Assembly: GCA_945643635.1 (NCBI GenBank)
Contig: CALZFC010000018.1
Location: forward strand, 4,253,501-4,317,500
Direction: 5' to 3'
DNA from: Allodiplogaster sudhausi
Taxonomy: Eukaryota > Nematoda > Chromadorea > Rhabditida > Diplogasteridae
DNA: 64,000 nucleotides
A model generated the notes under the pieces. It made no database searches and had not been told where the DNA came from. It saw only the letters and a program-made list of their open reading frames with translations. The position numbers and the translations under genes were made by a program. This document shows positions 9,209-21,800 of this stretch, one piece after another. Each line of letters opens with the position of its first letter. Position 1 is the first letter of the stretch.

Positions 9209-12200
9209 AGGAAGAAAGGGAAGAGAAGAAAGAGGAAGAAAAGAAAGAGAAGCAAGAGAAGGAAGTGAAGAAGGAGGAAGAAAAGAAGGAGGAGAAGAAA
9301 GAAGAAGTAAAGAAAGAGGAGAAAAAAAGAGGAAGAAAAGGAGGAAATCAAGAAAGGGGAAGAAGGGGAAGAGAAGAAAGAGAAAGAAAAAAAAGAGAAG
9401 GAAGAGAAGGAAGTGAAGAAGGAGGAAGAAAAGAAGGAGGAGAAGAAAGAAGAAGTAAAGAAAGAGGAGAAAAAAAAGGAAGAAAAAGGAGGAAATGAAG
9501 AAAGATGAAGAAAGGGAAGAGAAGAAAGAGGAAGAAAAGAAAGAGAAGGAAGAGAAGGAAGTGAAGAAGGAGGAAGAAAAGAAGGAGGAGAAGAAAGAAG
9601 AAGTAAAGAAAGAGGAAAAAAAAGATGAAGAAAAGGAGGAAATGAAGAAAGAGGAAGAAAGGGAAGAGAAGAAAGAGGAAGAAAAGAAAGAGAAGGAAGA
9701 GAAGGAAGTGAAGAAGGAGGAAGAAAAGAAGGAGGAGAAGAAAGAAGAAGTAAAGAAAGAGGAGAAAAAAAGAGGAAGAAAAGGAGGAAATGAAGAAAGG
9801 CTAAGAAAGGGAGAGAAGAAAGAGTAAGAAAAGAAAGAGAAGGAAGAGAAGGAAGTGAAGAAGGAGGAAGAAAAGAAGGAGGAGAAGAAAGAAGAAGTAA
9901 AGAAAGAGGAGAAAAAAAGAGGAAGAAAAGGAGGAAATGAAGAAAGGGGAAGAAAGGGAAGAGAAGAAAGAGGAAGAAAAGAAAGAGAAGGAAGAGAAGG
10001 AAGTGAAGAAGGAGGAAGAAAAGAAGGAGGAGAAGAAAGAAGAAGTAAAGAAAGAGGAGAAAAAAAGAGGAAGAAAAGGAGGAAATGAAGAAAGGTTAAG
10101 AAAGGGAAGAGAAGAAAGAGGAAGAAAAGAAAGAGAAGGAAGAGAAGGAAGTGAAGAAGGAGGAAGAAAAGAAGGAGGAGAAGAAAGAAGAAGTAAAGAA
10201 AGAGGAGAAAAAAAAGGAAGAAAAAGGAGGAAATGAAGAAAGATGAAGAAAGGGAAGAGAAGAAAGAGGAAGAAAAGAAAGAGAAGGAAGAGAAGGAAGT
10301 GAAGAAGGAGGAAGAAAAGAAGGAGGAGAAGAAAGAAGAAGTAAAGAAAGAGGAGAAAAAAAGAGGAAGAAAAGGAGGAAATGAAGAAAGGGGAAGAAAG
10401 GGAAGAGAAGAAAGAGGAAGAAAAGAAAGAGAAGGAAGAAAAAAGTGAAGAAGGAGGAATAAAGAAGGAGGAGAAGAAAGAAGAAGTAAAGAAAGAGGAG
10501 AAAAAAAGAGGAAGAAAATGAGGAAATGAAGAAAGAGGAAGAAAGGGAAGAGAAGAAAGAGGAAGAAAAGAAAGAGAAGCAAGAGAAGGAAGTGAAGAAG
10601 GAGGAAGAAAAGAAGGAGGAGAAGAAAGAAGAAGTAAAGAAAGAGGAGAAAAAAAGAGGAAGAACAGGAGGAAATCAAGAAAGGGGAAGAAGGGGAAGAG
10701 AAGAAAGAGAAAGAAAAGAAAGAGAAGGAAGAGAAGGAAGTGAAGAAGGAGGAAGAAAAGAAGGAGGAGAAGAAAGAAGAAGTAAAGAAAGAGGAGAAAA
10801 AAAAGGAAGAAAAAGGAGGAAATGAAGAAAGATGAAGAAAGGGAAGAGAAGAAAGAGGAAGAAAAGAAAGAGAAGGAAGAGAAGGAAGTGAAGAAGGAGG
10901 AAGAAAAGAAGGAGGAGAAGAAAGAAGAAGTAAAGAAAGAGGAGAAAAAAAGAGGAAGAAAAGGAGGAAATGAAGAAAGGGGAAGAAAGGGAAGAGAAGA
11001 AAGAGGAAGAAAAGAAAGAGAAGGAAGAGAAGGAAGTGAAGAAGGAGGAAGAAAAGAAGGAGGAGAAGAAAGAAGAAGTAAAGAAAGAGGAGAAAAAAAG
11101 AGGAAGAAAAGGAGGAAATGAAGAAAGGTTAAGAAAGGGAAGAGAAGAAAGAGGAAGAAAAGAAAGAGAAGGAAGAAAAAAGTGAAGAAGGAGGAAGTAA
11201 AGAAGGAGGAGAAGAAAGAAGAAGTAAAGAAAGAGGAGAAAAAAAGAGGAAGAAAAGGAGGAAATGAAGAAAGGCTAAGAAAGGGAAGAGAAGAAAGAGT
11301 AAGAAAAGAAAGAGAAGGAAGAGAAGGAAGTGAAGAAGGAGGAAGAAAAGAAGGAGGAGAAGAAAGAAGAAGTAAAGAAAGAGGAGAAAAAAAGAGGAAG
11401 AAAAGGAGGAAATGAAGAAAGGGGAAGAAAGGGAAGAGAAGAAAGAGGAAGAAAAGAAAGAGAAGGAAGAGAAGGAAGTGAAGAAGGAGGAAGAAAAGAA
11501 GGAGGAGAAGAAAGAAGAGTAAAGAAAGAGGAGAAAAAAAGAGGAAGAAAAGGAGGAAATGAAGAAAGGTTAAGAAAGGGAAGAGAAGAAAGAGGAAGAA
11601 AAGAAAGAGAAGCAAGAGAAGGAAGTGAAGAAGGAGGAAGAAAAGAAGGAGGAGAAGAAAGAAGAAGTAAAGAAAGAGGAGAAAAAAAGAGAAGAAAAGG
11701 AGGAAATGAAGAAAGGGGAAGAAGGGGAAGAGAAGAAAGAGGAAGAAAAGAAAGAGAAGGAAGAGAAGGAAGTGAAGAAGGAGGAAGAAAAGAAGGAGGA
11801 GAAGAAAGAAGAAGTAAAGAAAGAGGAAAAAAAAGATGAAGAAAAGGAAGAAATGAAGAAAGAGGAAGAAAGGGAAGAGAAGAAAGAGGAAGAAAAGAAA
11901 GAGAAGGAAGAGAAGGAAGTGAAGAAGGAGGAAGAAAAGAAGGAGGAGAAGAAAGAAGAAGTAAAGAAAAAGGAGAAAAAAAGAGGAAGAAAAGGAGGAA
12001 ATGAAGAAAGGTTAAGAAAGGGAAGAGAAGAAAGAGGAAGAAAAGAAAGAGAAGGAAGAAAAAAAGTGAAGAAGGAGGAAGTAAAGAAGGAGGAGAAGAA
12101 AGAAGAAGTAAAGAAAGAGGAGAAAAAAAAGAGGAAGAAAAGGAGGAAATGAAGAAAGGCTAAGAAAGGGAAGAGAAGAAAGAGTAAGAAAAGAAAGAGA

Positions 12201-14953
12201 AGGAAGAGAAGGAAGTGAAGAAGGAGGAAGAAAAGAAGGAGGAGAAGAAAGAAGAAGTAAAGAAAGAGGAAAAAAAAGATGAAGAAAAGGAGGAAATGAA
12301 GAAAGAGGAAGAAAGGGAAGAGAAGACAGAGGAAGAAAAGAAAGAGGAGGAAGAGAAGGAAGTGAAGAAGGAGGAAGAAAAGAAGGAGGAGAAGAAAGAA
12401 GAAGTAAAGAAAGAGGAGAAAAAAAGAGGAAGAAAAGGAGGAAATGAAGAAAGGCTAAGAAAGGGAAGAGAAGAAAGAGTAAGAAAAGAAAGAGAAGGAA
12501 GAGAAGGAAGTGAAGAAGGAGGAAGAAAAGAAGGAGGAGAAGAAAGAAGAAGTAAAGAAAGAGGAGAAAAAAAGAGGAAGAAAAGGAGGAAATGAAGAAA
12601 GGGGAAGAAAGGGAAGAGAAGAAAGAGGAAGAAAAGAAAGAGAAGGAAGAGAAGGAAGTGAAGAAGGAGGAAGAAAAGAAGGAGGAGAAGAAAGAAGAAG
12701 TAAAGAAAGAGGAGAAAAAAAGAGGAAGAAAAGGAGGAAATGAAGAAAGGTTAAGAAAGGGAAGAGAAGAAAGAGGAAGAAAAGAAAGAGAAGGAAGAAA
12801 AAAGTGAAGAAGGAGGAAGTAAAGAAGGAGGAGAAGAAAGAAGAAGTAAAGAAAGAGGAGAAAAAAAAAGAGGAAGAAAAGGAGGAAATGAAGAGAGAGG
12901 AAGAAAGTTAAGAGAAGAAAGAGGAAGAAAAGAAAGAGAAGGAAGAGAAGGAAGTGAAGAAGGAGGAAGAAAAGAAGGAGGAGAAGAAAGAAGAAGTAAA
13001 GAAAGAGGAGAAAAAAAGAGGAAGAAAAGGAGGAAATGAAGAAAGGGGAAGAAAGGGAAGAGAAGAAAGAGGAAGAAAAGAAAGAGAAGCAAGAGAAGGA
13101 AGTGAAGAAGGAGGAAGAAAAGAAGGAGGAGAAGAAAGAAGAAGTAAAGAAAGAGGAGAAAAAAAGAGGAAGAAAAGGAGGAAATGAAGAAAGGGGAAGA
13201 AGGGGAAGAGAAGAAAGAGGAAGAAAAGAAAGAGAAGGAAGAGAAGGAAGTGAAGAAGGAGGAAGAAAAGAAGGAGGAGAAGAAAGAAGAAGTAAAGAAA
13301 GAGGAAAAAAAGATGAAGAAAAGGAAGAAATGAAGAAAGAGGAAGAAAGGGAAGAGAAGAAAGAGGAAGAAAAGAAAGAGAAGGAAGAGAAGGAAGTGAA
13401 GAAGGAGGAAGAAAAGAAGGAGGAGAAGAAAGAAGAAGTAAAGAAAGAGGAGAAAAAAAGAGGAAGAAAAGGAGGAAATGAAGAAAGGCTAAGAAAGGGA
13501 AGAGAAGAAAGAGTAAGAAAAGAAAGAGAAGGAAGAGAAGGAAGTGAAGAAGGAGGAAGAAAAGAAGGAGGAGAAGAAAGAAGAAGTAAAGAAAGAGGAG
13601 AAAAAAAGAGGAAGAAAAGGAGGAAATGAAGAAAGGGGAAGAAAGGGAAGAGAAGAAAGAGGAAGAAAAGAAAGAGAAGGAAGAAAAAAGTGAAGAAGGA
13701 GGAAGTAAAGAAGGAGGAGAAGAAAGAAGAAGTAAAGAAAGAGGAGAAAAAAAGAGGAAGAAAATGAGGAAATGAAGAAAGAGGAAGAAAGGGAAGAGAA
13801 GAAAGAGGAAGAAAAGAAAGAGAAGCAAGAGAAGGAAGTGAAGAAGGAGGAAGAAAAGAAGGAGGAGAAGAAAGAAGAAGTAAAGAAAGAGGAGAAAAAA
13901 AGAGGAAGAAAAGGAGGAAATCAAGAAAGGGGAAGAAGGGAAGAGAAGAAAGAGAAAGAAAAGAAAGAGAAGGAAGAGAAGGAAGTGAAGAAGGAGGAAG
14001 AAAAGAAGGAGGAGAAGAAAGAAGAAGTAAAGAAAGAGGAGAAAAAAAAGGAAGAAAAAGGAGGAAATGAAGAAAGATGAAGAAAGGGAAGAGAAGAAAG
14101 AGGAAGAAAAGAAAGAGAAGGAAGAGAAGGAAGTGAAGAAGGAGGAAGAAAAGAAGGAGGAGAAGAAAGAAGAAGTAAAGAAAGAGGAAAAAAAAGATGA
14201 AGAAAAGGAGGAAATGAAGAAAGAGGAAGAAAGGGAAGAGAAGAAAGAGGAAGAAAAGAAAGAGAAGGAAGAGAGGGAAGTGAAGAAGGAGGAAGAAAAG
14301 AAGGAGGAGAAGAAAGAAGAAGTAAAGAAAGAGGAGAAAAAAAGAGGAAGAAAAGGAGGAAATGAAGAAAGGCTAAGAAAGGGAAGAGAAGAAAGAGTAA
14401 GAAAAGAAAGAGAAGGAAGAGAAGGAAGTGAAGAAGGAGGAAGAAAAGAAGGAGGAGAAGAAAGAAGAAGTAAAGAAAGAGGAGAAAAAAAGAGGAAGAA
14501 AAGGAGGAAATGAAGAAAGGGGAAGAAAGGGAAGAGAAGAAAGAGGAAGAAAAGAAAGAGAAGGAAGAGAAGGAAGTGAAGAAGGAGGAAGAAAAGAAGG
14601 AGGAGAAGAAAGAAGAAGTAAAGAAAGAGGAGAAAAAAAGAGGAAGAAAAGGAGGAAATGAAGAAAGGTTAAGAAAGGGAAGAGAAGAAAGAGGAAGAAA
14701 AGAAAGAGAAGGAAGAGAAGGAAGTGAAGAAGGAGGAAGAAAAGAAGGAGGAGAAGAAAGAAGAAGTAAAGAAAGAGGAGAAAAAAAAGGAAGAAAAAGG
14801 AGGAAATGAAGAAAGATGAAGAAAGGGAAGAGAAGAAAGAGGAAGAAAAGAAAGAGAAGGAAGAGAAGGAAGTGAAGAAGGAGGAAGAAAAGAAGGAGGA
14901 GAAGAAAGAAGAAGTAAAGAAAGAGGAGAAAAAAAGAGGAAGAAAAGGAGGAA

Positions 14954-17428
14954 ATGAAGAAAGGGGAAGAAAGGGAAGAGAAGAAAGAGGAAGAAAAGAA
15001 AGAGAAGCAAGAGAAGGAAGTGAAGAAGGAGGAAGAAAAGAAGGAGGAGAAGAAAGAAGAAGTAAAGAAAGAGGAGAAAAAAAGAGGAAGAAAAGGAGGA
15101 AATGAAGAAAGGGGAAGAAAGGGAAGAGAAGAAAGAGGAAGAAAAGAAAGAGAAGCAAGAGAAGGAAGTGAAGAAGGAGGAAGAAAAGAAGGAGGAGAAG
15201 AAAGAAGAAGTAAAGAAAGAGGAGAAAAAAAGAGGAAGAAAAGGAGGAAATGAAGAAAGGGGAAGAAGGGGAAGAGAAGAAAGAGGAAGAAAAGAAAGAG
15301 AAGGAAGAGAAGGAAGTGAAGAAGGAGGAAGAAAAGAAGGAGGAGAAGAAAGAAGAAGTAAAGAAAGAGGAAAAAAAAGATGAAGAAAAGGAAGAAATGA
15401 AGAAAGAGGAAGAAAGGGAAGAGAAGAAAGAGGAAGAAAAGAAAGAGAAGGAAGAGAAGGAAGTGAAGAAGGAGGAAGAAAAGAAGGAGGAGAAGAAAGA
15501 AGAAGTAAAGAAAGAGGAGAAAAAAAGAGGAAGAAAAGGAGGAAATGAAGAAAGGCTAAGAAAGGGAAGAGAAGAAAGAGTAAGAAAAGAAAGAGAAGGA
15601 AGAGAAGGAAGTGAAGAAGGAGGAAGAAAAGAAGGAGGAGAAGAAAGAAGAAGTAAAGAAAGAGGAGAAAAAAAGAGGAAGAAAAGGAGGAAATGAAGAA
15701 AGGGGAAGAAAGGGAAGAGAAGAAAGAGGAAGAAAAGAAAGAGAAGCAAGAGAAGGAAGTGAAGAAGGAGGAAGAAAAGAAGGAGGAGAAGAAAGAAGAA
15801 GTAAAGAAAGAGGAGAAAAAAAGAGGAAGAAAAGGAGGAAATGAAGAAAGGGGAAGAAAGGGAAGAGAAGAAAGAGGAAGAAAAGAAAGAGAAGCAAGAG
15901 AAGGAAGTGAAGAAGGAGGAAGAAAAGAAGGAGGAGAAGAAAGAAGAAGTAAAGAAAGAGGAGAAAAAAAGAGGAAGAAAAGGAGGAAATGAAGAAAGGG
16001 GAAGAAGGGGAAGAGAAGAAAGAGGAAGAAAAGAAAGAGAAGGAAGAGAAGGAAGTGAAGAAGGAGGAAGAAAAGAAGGAGGAGAAGAAAGAAGAAGTAA
16101 AGAAAGAGGAAAAAAAAGATGAAGAAAAGGAAGAAATGAAGAAAGAGGAAGAAAGGGAAGAGAAGAAAGAGGAAGAAAAGAAAGAGAAGGAAGAGAAGGA
16201 AGTGAAGAAGGAGGAAGAAAAGAAGGAGGAGAAGAAAGAAGAAGTAAAGAAAGAGGAGAAAAAAAGAGGAAGAAAAGGAGGAAATGAAGAAAGGCTAAGA
16301 AAGGGAAGAGAAGAAAGAGTAAGAAAAGAAAGAGAAGGAAGAGAAGGAAGTGAAGAAGGAGGAAGAAAAGAAGGAGGAGAAGAAAGAAGAAGTAAAGAAA
16401 GAGGAGAAAAAAAGAGGAAGAAAAGGAGGAAATGAAGAAAGAGGAAGAAAGGGAAGAGAAGAAAGAGGAAGAAAAGAAAGAGAAGGAAGAGAAGGAAGTA
16501 AAGAAAAAGGAGAAAAAAAGAGGAAGAAAAGGAGGAAATGAAGAAAGGGGAAGAAAGGGAAGAGAAGAAAGAGGAAGAAAAGAAAGAGAAGGAAGAGAAG
16601 GAAGTGAAGAATGAGGAAGAAAAGAAGGAGGAGAAGAAAGAAGAAGTAAAGAAAGAGGAGAAAAAAAGAGGAAGAAAAGGAGGAAATGAAGAAAGGGGAA
16701 GAAGGGGAAGAGAAGAAAGAGGAAGAAAAGAAAGAGAAGGAAGAGAAGGAAGTGAAGAAGGAGGAAGAAAAGAAGGAGGAGAAGAAAGAAGAAGTAAAGA
16801 AAGAGGAAAAAAAAGATGAAGAAAAGGAAGAAATGAAGAAAGAGGAAGAAAGGGAAGAGAAGAAAGAGGAAGAAAAGAAAGAGAAGGAAGAGAAGGAAGT
16901 GAAGAAGGAGGAAGAAAAGAAGGAGGAGAAGAAAGAAGAAGTAAAGAAAGAGGAGAAAAAAAGAGGAAGAAAAGGAGGAAATGAAGAAAGGCTAAGAAAG
17001 GGAAGAGAAGAAAGAGTAAGAAAAGAAAGAGAAGGAAGAGAAGGAAGTGAAGAAGGAGGAAGAAAAGAAGGAGGAGAAGAAAGAAGAAGTAAAGAAAGAG
17101 GAGAAAAAAAGAGGAAGAAAAGGAGGAAATGAAGAAAGGGGAAGAAAGGGAAGAGAAGAAAGAGGAAGAAAAGAAAGAGAAGCAAGAGAAGGAAGTGAAG
17201 AAGGAGGAAGAAAAGAAGGAGGAGAAGAAAGAAGAAGTAAAGAAAGAGGAGAAAAAAAGAGGAAGAAAAGGAGGAAATGAAGAAAGGGGAAGAAAGGGAA
17301 GAGAAGAAAGAGGAAGAAAAGAAAGAGAAGCAAGAGAAGGAAGTGAAGAAGGAGGAAGAAAAGAAGGAGGAGAAGAAAGAAGAAGTAAAGAAAGAGGAGA
17401 AAAAAAGAGGAAGAAAAGGAGGAAATGA
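14954..17428 (+). repeat. 739-bp higher-order repeats in the array
   Basis: Blocks of five units (739 bp, 5 x 148 minus 1) recur: frames starting at 15102 and 15250 reappear at 15841 and 15989, and 15611 at 16350. A related block follows at 17047, 1436 bp from 15611. This shows a second, independent amplification. Confidence 0.75.
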
Positions 17429-18390
17429 AGAAAGGGGAAGAAGGGGAAGAGAAGAAAGAGGAAGAAAAGAAAGAGAAGGAAGAGAAGGAAGTGAAGAAGG
17501 AGGAAGAAAAGAAGGAGGAGAAGAAAGAAGAAGTAAAGAAAGAGGAAAAAAAAAGATGAAGAAAAGGAAGAAATGAAGAAAGAGGAAGAAAGGGAAGAGA
17601 AGAAAGAGGAAGAAAAGAAAGAGAAGGAAGAGAAGGAAGTGAAGAAGGAGGAAGAAAAGAAGGAGGAGAAGAAAGAAGAAGTAAAGAAAGAGGAGAAAAA
17701 AAGAGGAAGAAAAGGAGGAAATGAAGAAAGGCTAAGAAAGGGAAGAGAAGAAAGAGTAAGAAAAGAAAGAGAAGGAAGAGAAGGAAGTGAAGAAGGAGGA
17801 AGAAAAGAAGGAGGAGAAGAAAGAAGAAGTAAAGAAAGAGGAGAAAAAAAGAGGAAGAAAAGGAGGAAATGAAGAAAGAGGAAGAAAGGGAAGAGAAGAA
17901 AGAGGAAGAAAAGAAAGAGAAGGAAGAGAAGGAAGTAAAGAAAAAGGAGAAAAAAAGAGGAAGAAAAGGAGGAAATGAAGAAAGGGGAAGAAAGGGAAGA
18001 GAAGAAAGAGGAAGAAAAGAAAGAGAAGGAAGAGAAGGAAGTGAAGAATGAGGAAGAAAAGAAGGAGGAGAAGAAAGAAGAAGTAAAGAAAGAGGAGAAA
18101 AAAAAGAGGAAGAAAAGGAGGAAATGAAGAAAGGGGAAGAAAGGGAAGAGAAGAAAGAGTAAGAAAAGAAAGAGAAGGTGTGCCGGCGGCGGGGGAGGCG
18201 GGGAAAAGGGAGTATAGGCTCCGCCCAAGTTGACCGGGCAGCCTTCTCCTTCTCCCTCTCTCTTCACAACTTCCACTGAACACCGACATTGCTGTACTGT
18301 TTGTTATTTGTGCTTATTGTTGCTTCATAAACGATTGCTTGCTTGTATTGCTGTGTGAGGGTAAGACAGAAGAAGAACCTTGGCACATTT

Positions 18391-18406
18391 TGGTGCGTCG
18401 GCCGCT
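18391..18406 (+). promoter_or_regulatory. retrotransposon primer-binding site, tRNA-Gly type
   Basis: TGGTGCGTCGGCCGCT begins 3 bp after the putative LTR end. It matches the complement of the 3' end of metazoan tRNA-Gly plus CCA (TGGTGCATCGGCCG) at all but one of the first 14 positions. Confidence 0.55.
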
Positions 18407-18609
18407 TCTGTTTTTCCCTCTTGTCGTGCTTTCTAACCGTTTGAGGGAGGCTCTCTTCGGTTAGGACTTCCTAACAGGGATTGTTAGAGTGTTTGAGGGA
18501 GGCTCTCTTCACTCTCGCTCTCCCTCTTGTGCTTTTTGGCTCTCTCTCTCTTTCTTCCATCTATTGAGCCCTCTTTTACCATCTTTCGCGCCCTCTGTCA
18601 CCGTGTGCG

Positions 18610-18872
18610 ATGGCGTCCACAAATGATGCCCTTCCCTCTGATTCTAACCAAGAGAATCCAGAGAAGACCCTCTCTTCTACTACCACTGAAGACGAGGCTA
18701 AGAGCGCCTTTGCCACTGCTAAACAGTAGCTCACAAAGCTCACACGAGACAAATTGCTCAAGCAAGCCCTCTTGGTCACCAAGCAGAACTTTGGTGATCC
18801 TCTGGCCATTTCTTGTCTCAATTCGAATGAGTATGACGGTCTTCTCCTCACCGCTATCTCTAACATCTCTAC
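18610..18872 (+). pseudogene. 5' fragment of retrotransposon gag, one in-frame stop
   Basis: The frame starts M-A-S-T-N-D-A-L-P-S-D and is rich in Ser/Thr/Glu. It is closed by TAG at 18727-18729, then continues in the same frame as L-T-K-L-T-R-D-K-L-L-K-Q-A-L-L-V-T until it is cut by the TC array. Position after the primer-binding site and leader suggests gag. No nucleocapsid or protease part remains. Confidence 0.5.
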
Positions 18873-21800
18873 TTTTTTTCTCCTCTTTCTTTACTTCTTC
18901 TTTCTTCTCCTCCTTCTTTTCTTCCTCCTTCTTCACTTCCTTCTCTTCCTTCTCTTTCTTTTCTTCCTCTTTCTTCTCTTCCCTTTCTTCCTCTTTCTTC
19001 ATTTCCTCCTTTTCTTCATCTTTTTTTTCCTCTTTCTTTACTTCTTCTTTCTTCTAATCCTTCTTTTCTTCCTCCTTCTTCACTTCCTTCTCTTCCTTCT
19101 CTTTCTTTTCTTCCTCTTTCTTCTCTTCCCTTTCTTCATCTTTCTTCATTTCCTCCTTTTTCTTCCTTTTTTTCTCCTCTTTCTTTACTTCTTCTTTCTT
19201 CTCCTCCTTCTTTTCTTCCTCCTTCTTCACTTCCTTCTCTTCCTTCTCTTTCTTTTCTTACTCTTTCTTCTCTTCCCTTTCTTAGCCTTTCTTCATTTCC
19301 TCCTTTTCTTCCTCTTTTTTTCTCCTCTTTCTTTACTTCTTCTTTCTTCTCCTCCTTCTTTTCTTCCTCCTTCTTCACTTCCTTCTCTTCCTTCTCTTTC
19401 TTTTCTTCCTCTTTCTTCTCTTCCCTTTCTTCCTCTTTCTTCATTTCCTCCTTTTCTTCATCTTTTTTTTCCTCTTTCTTTACTTCTTCTTTCTTCTCCT
19501 CCTTCTTTTCTTCCTCCTTCTTCACTTCCTTCTCTTCCTTCTCTTTCTTTTCTTCCTCTTTCTTCTCTTCCCTTTCTTAACCTTTCTTCATTTCCTCCTT
19601 TTCTTCCTCTTTTTTTCTCCTCTTTCTTTACTTCTTCTTTCTTCTCCTCCTTCTTTTCTTCCTCCTTCTTCACTTCCTTCTCTTCCTTCTCTTTCTTTTC
19701 TTCCTCTTTCTTCTCTTCCCTTTCTTCCCCTTTCTTCATTTCCTCCTTTTCTTCCTCTTTTTTTCTCCTCTTTCTTTACTTCTTCTTTCTTCTCCTCCTT
19801 CTTTTCTTCCTCCTTCTTCACTTCCTTCTCTTCCTTCTCTTTCTTTTCTTACTCTTTCTTCTCTTCCCTTTCTTAGCCTTTCTTCATTTCCTCCTTTTCT
19901 TCCTCTTTTTTTCTCCTCTTTCTTTACTTCTTCTTTCTTCTCCTCCTTCTTTTCTTCCTCCTTCTTCACTTCCTTCTCTTCCTTCTCTTTCTTTTCTTCC
20001 TCTTTCTTCTCTTCCCTTTCTTCCTCTTTCTTCATTTCCTCCTTTTCTTCATCTTTTTTTTCCTCTTTCTTTACTTCTTCTTTCTTCTCCTCCTTCTTTT
20101 CTTCCTCCTTCTTCACTTCCTTCTCTTCCTTCTCTTTCTTTTCTTCCTCTTTCTTCTCTTCCCTTTCTTCATCTTTCTTCATTTCCTCCTTTTTCTTCCT
20201 TTTTTTCTAATCTTTCTTTACTTCTTCTTTCTTCTCCTCCTTCTTTTCTTCCTCCTTCTTCACTTCCTTCTCTTCCTTCTCTTTCTTTTCTTTCTCTTTC
20301 TTCTCTTCCCCTTCTTCCCCTTTCTTGATTTCCTCCTTTTCTTCCTCTTTTTTTCTCCTCTTTCTTTACTTCTTCTTTCTTCTCCTCCTTCTTTTCTTCC
20401 TCCTTCTTCACTTCCTTCTCTTGCTTCTCTTTCTTTTCTTCCTCTTTCTTCTCTTCCCTTTCTTCCTCTTTCTTCATTTCCTCATTTTCTTCCTCTTTTT
20501 TTCTCCTCTTTCTTTACTTCTTCTTTCTTCTCCTCCTTCTTTACTTCCTCCTTCTTCACTTTTTTCTTCCTTCTCTTTCTTTCTTCCTCTTTCTTCTCTT
20601 CCCTTTCTTCCCCTTTCTTCATTTCCTCCTTTTCTTCCTCTTTTTTCTCCTCTTTCTTTACTTCTTCTTTCTTCTCCTCCTTCTTTTCTTCCTCCTTCTT
20701 CACTTCCTTCTCTTCCTTCTCTTTCTTTTCTTCCTCTTTCTTCTCTTCCTTTTCTTCCCCTTTCTTCATTTCCTCCTTTTCTTCCTCTTTTTTTCTACTC
20801 TTTCTTTACTTCTTCTTTCTTCTCCTCCTTCTTTTCTTCCTCCTTCTTCACTTCCTTCTCTTCCTTCTCTTTCTTTTCTTCCTCTTTCTTCTCTTCCCTT
20901 TCTTCCCCTTTCTTCATTTCCTCCTTTTCTTCCTCTTTTTTTCTCCTCTTTCTTTACTTCTTCTTTCTTCTCCTCCTTCTTTTCTTCCTCCTTCTTCACT
21001 TCCTTCTCTTCCTTCTCTTTCTTTTCTTCCTCTTTCTTCTCTTCCCTTTCTTCCTCTTTCTTCATTTCCTCCTTTTCTTCCTCTTTTTTTTCCTCTTTCT
21101 TTACTTCTTCTTTCTTCTCCTCCTTCTTTTCTTCCTCCTTCTTCACTTCCTTCTCTTCCTTCTCTTTCTTTTCTTCCTCTTTCTTCTCTTCCTTTTCTTC
21201 CCCTTTCTTCATTTCCTCCTTTTCTTCCTCTTTTTTTCTACTCTTTCTTTACTTCTTCTTTCTTCTCCTCCTTCTTTTCTTCCTCCTTCTTCACTTCCTT
21301 CTCTTCCTTCTCTTTCTTTTCTTCCTCTTTCTTCTCTTCCCTTTCTTCCCCTTTCTTCATTTACTCCTTTTCTTCCTCTTTTTTTTCTCCTCTTTCTTTA
21401 CCTCTTCTTTCTTCTCCTCCTTCTTTTCTTCCTTCTTCTTCACTTCCTTCTCTTCCTTCTCTTTCTTTTCTTCCTCTTTCTTCTCTTCCCTTTCTTCCCC
21501 TTTCTTCATTTCCTGCTTTTCTTCCTCTTTTTTTCTCCCTTTCTTTACTTCTTCTTTCTTCTCCTCCTTCTTTTCTTCCTCCTTCTTCACTTCCTTCTCT
21601 TCCTTCTCTTTCTTTTCTTCCTCTTTCTTCTCTTCCCTTTCTTCCTCTTTCTTCATTTCCTCCTTTTCGTCCTCTTTTTTTTCCTCTTTCTTTACTTCTT
21701 CTTTCTTCTCCTCCTTCTTTTCTTCCTCCTTCTTCACTTCCTTCTCTTCCTTCTCTTTCTTTTCTTCCTCTTTCTTCTCTTCCCTTTCTTCATCTTTCTT

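Larger units (their letters stand above)
5699..18178 (+). repeat. polypurine minisatellite, left arm, 148-bp unit
   Basis: About 12.5 kb almost entirely of A and G, with a T only every 20-40 bases (in atga, gtga, gtaa). Successive units begin at 148-bp steps (for example ATGAAGAAA at 15693, 15841 and 15989), with occasional 147-bp units carrying a gatgaagaaaagga variant. Because 148 is not a multiple of 3, the plus-strand frame rotates every unit and Lys/Glu-rich frames end after about 100 codons. The minus strand lacks purine-containing stop codons and so is open for up to 932 codons of Phe/Leu/Ser. Neither is evidence of a protein. Confidence 0.95.
18179..18872 (+). mobile_element. BEL/Pao-like LTR retrotransposon fragment at the hinge of the inverted repeat
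   Basis: Non-repetitive sequence between the two satellite arms. A putative LTR begins TGTGCC (18179) and ends near 18387 (ggcaca). It is followed by a primer-binding-like site (18391), an untranslated leader with two copies of gtttgagggaggctctcttc, and a gag-like start at 18610. The element stops abruptly at 18872 where the TC array begins, so only its 5' end is present. The leader with TTTGGTG next to the LTR is typical of BEL/Pao elements. The family is inferred, and pol is absent. Confidence 0.6.

Noticed and set aside
5947..18051. Dozens of plus-strand Lys/Glu/Arg frames of 60-200 codons
   Set aside because: They restart every 148-bp unit in a rotating frame and overlap one another. This reflects the repeat, not genes.
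6402..18276. Minus-strand open frames of 300-930 codons rich in Phe, Leu and Ser
   Set aside because: TC-only DNA cannot form stop codons, which all need purines. Openness in several minus frames at once is a composition effect with no initiation or splice context.
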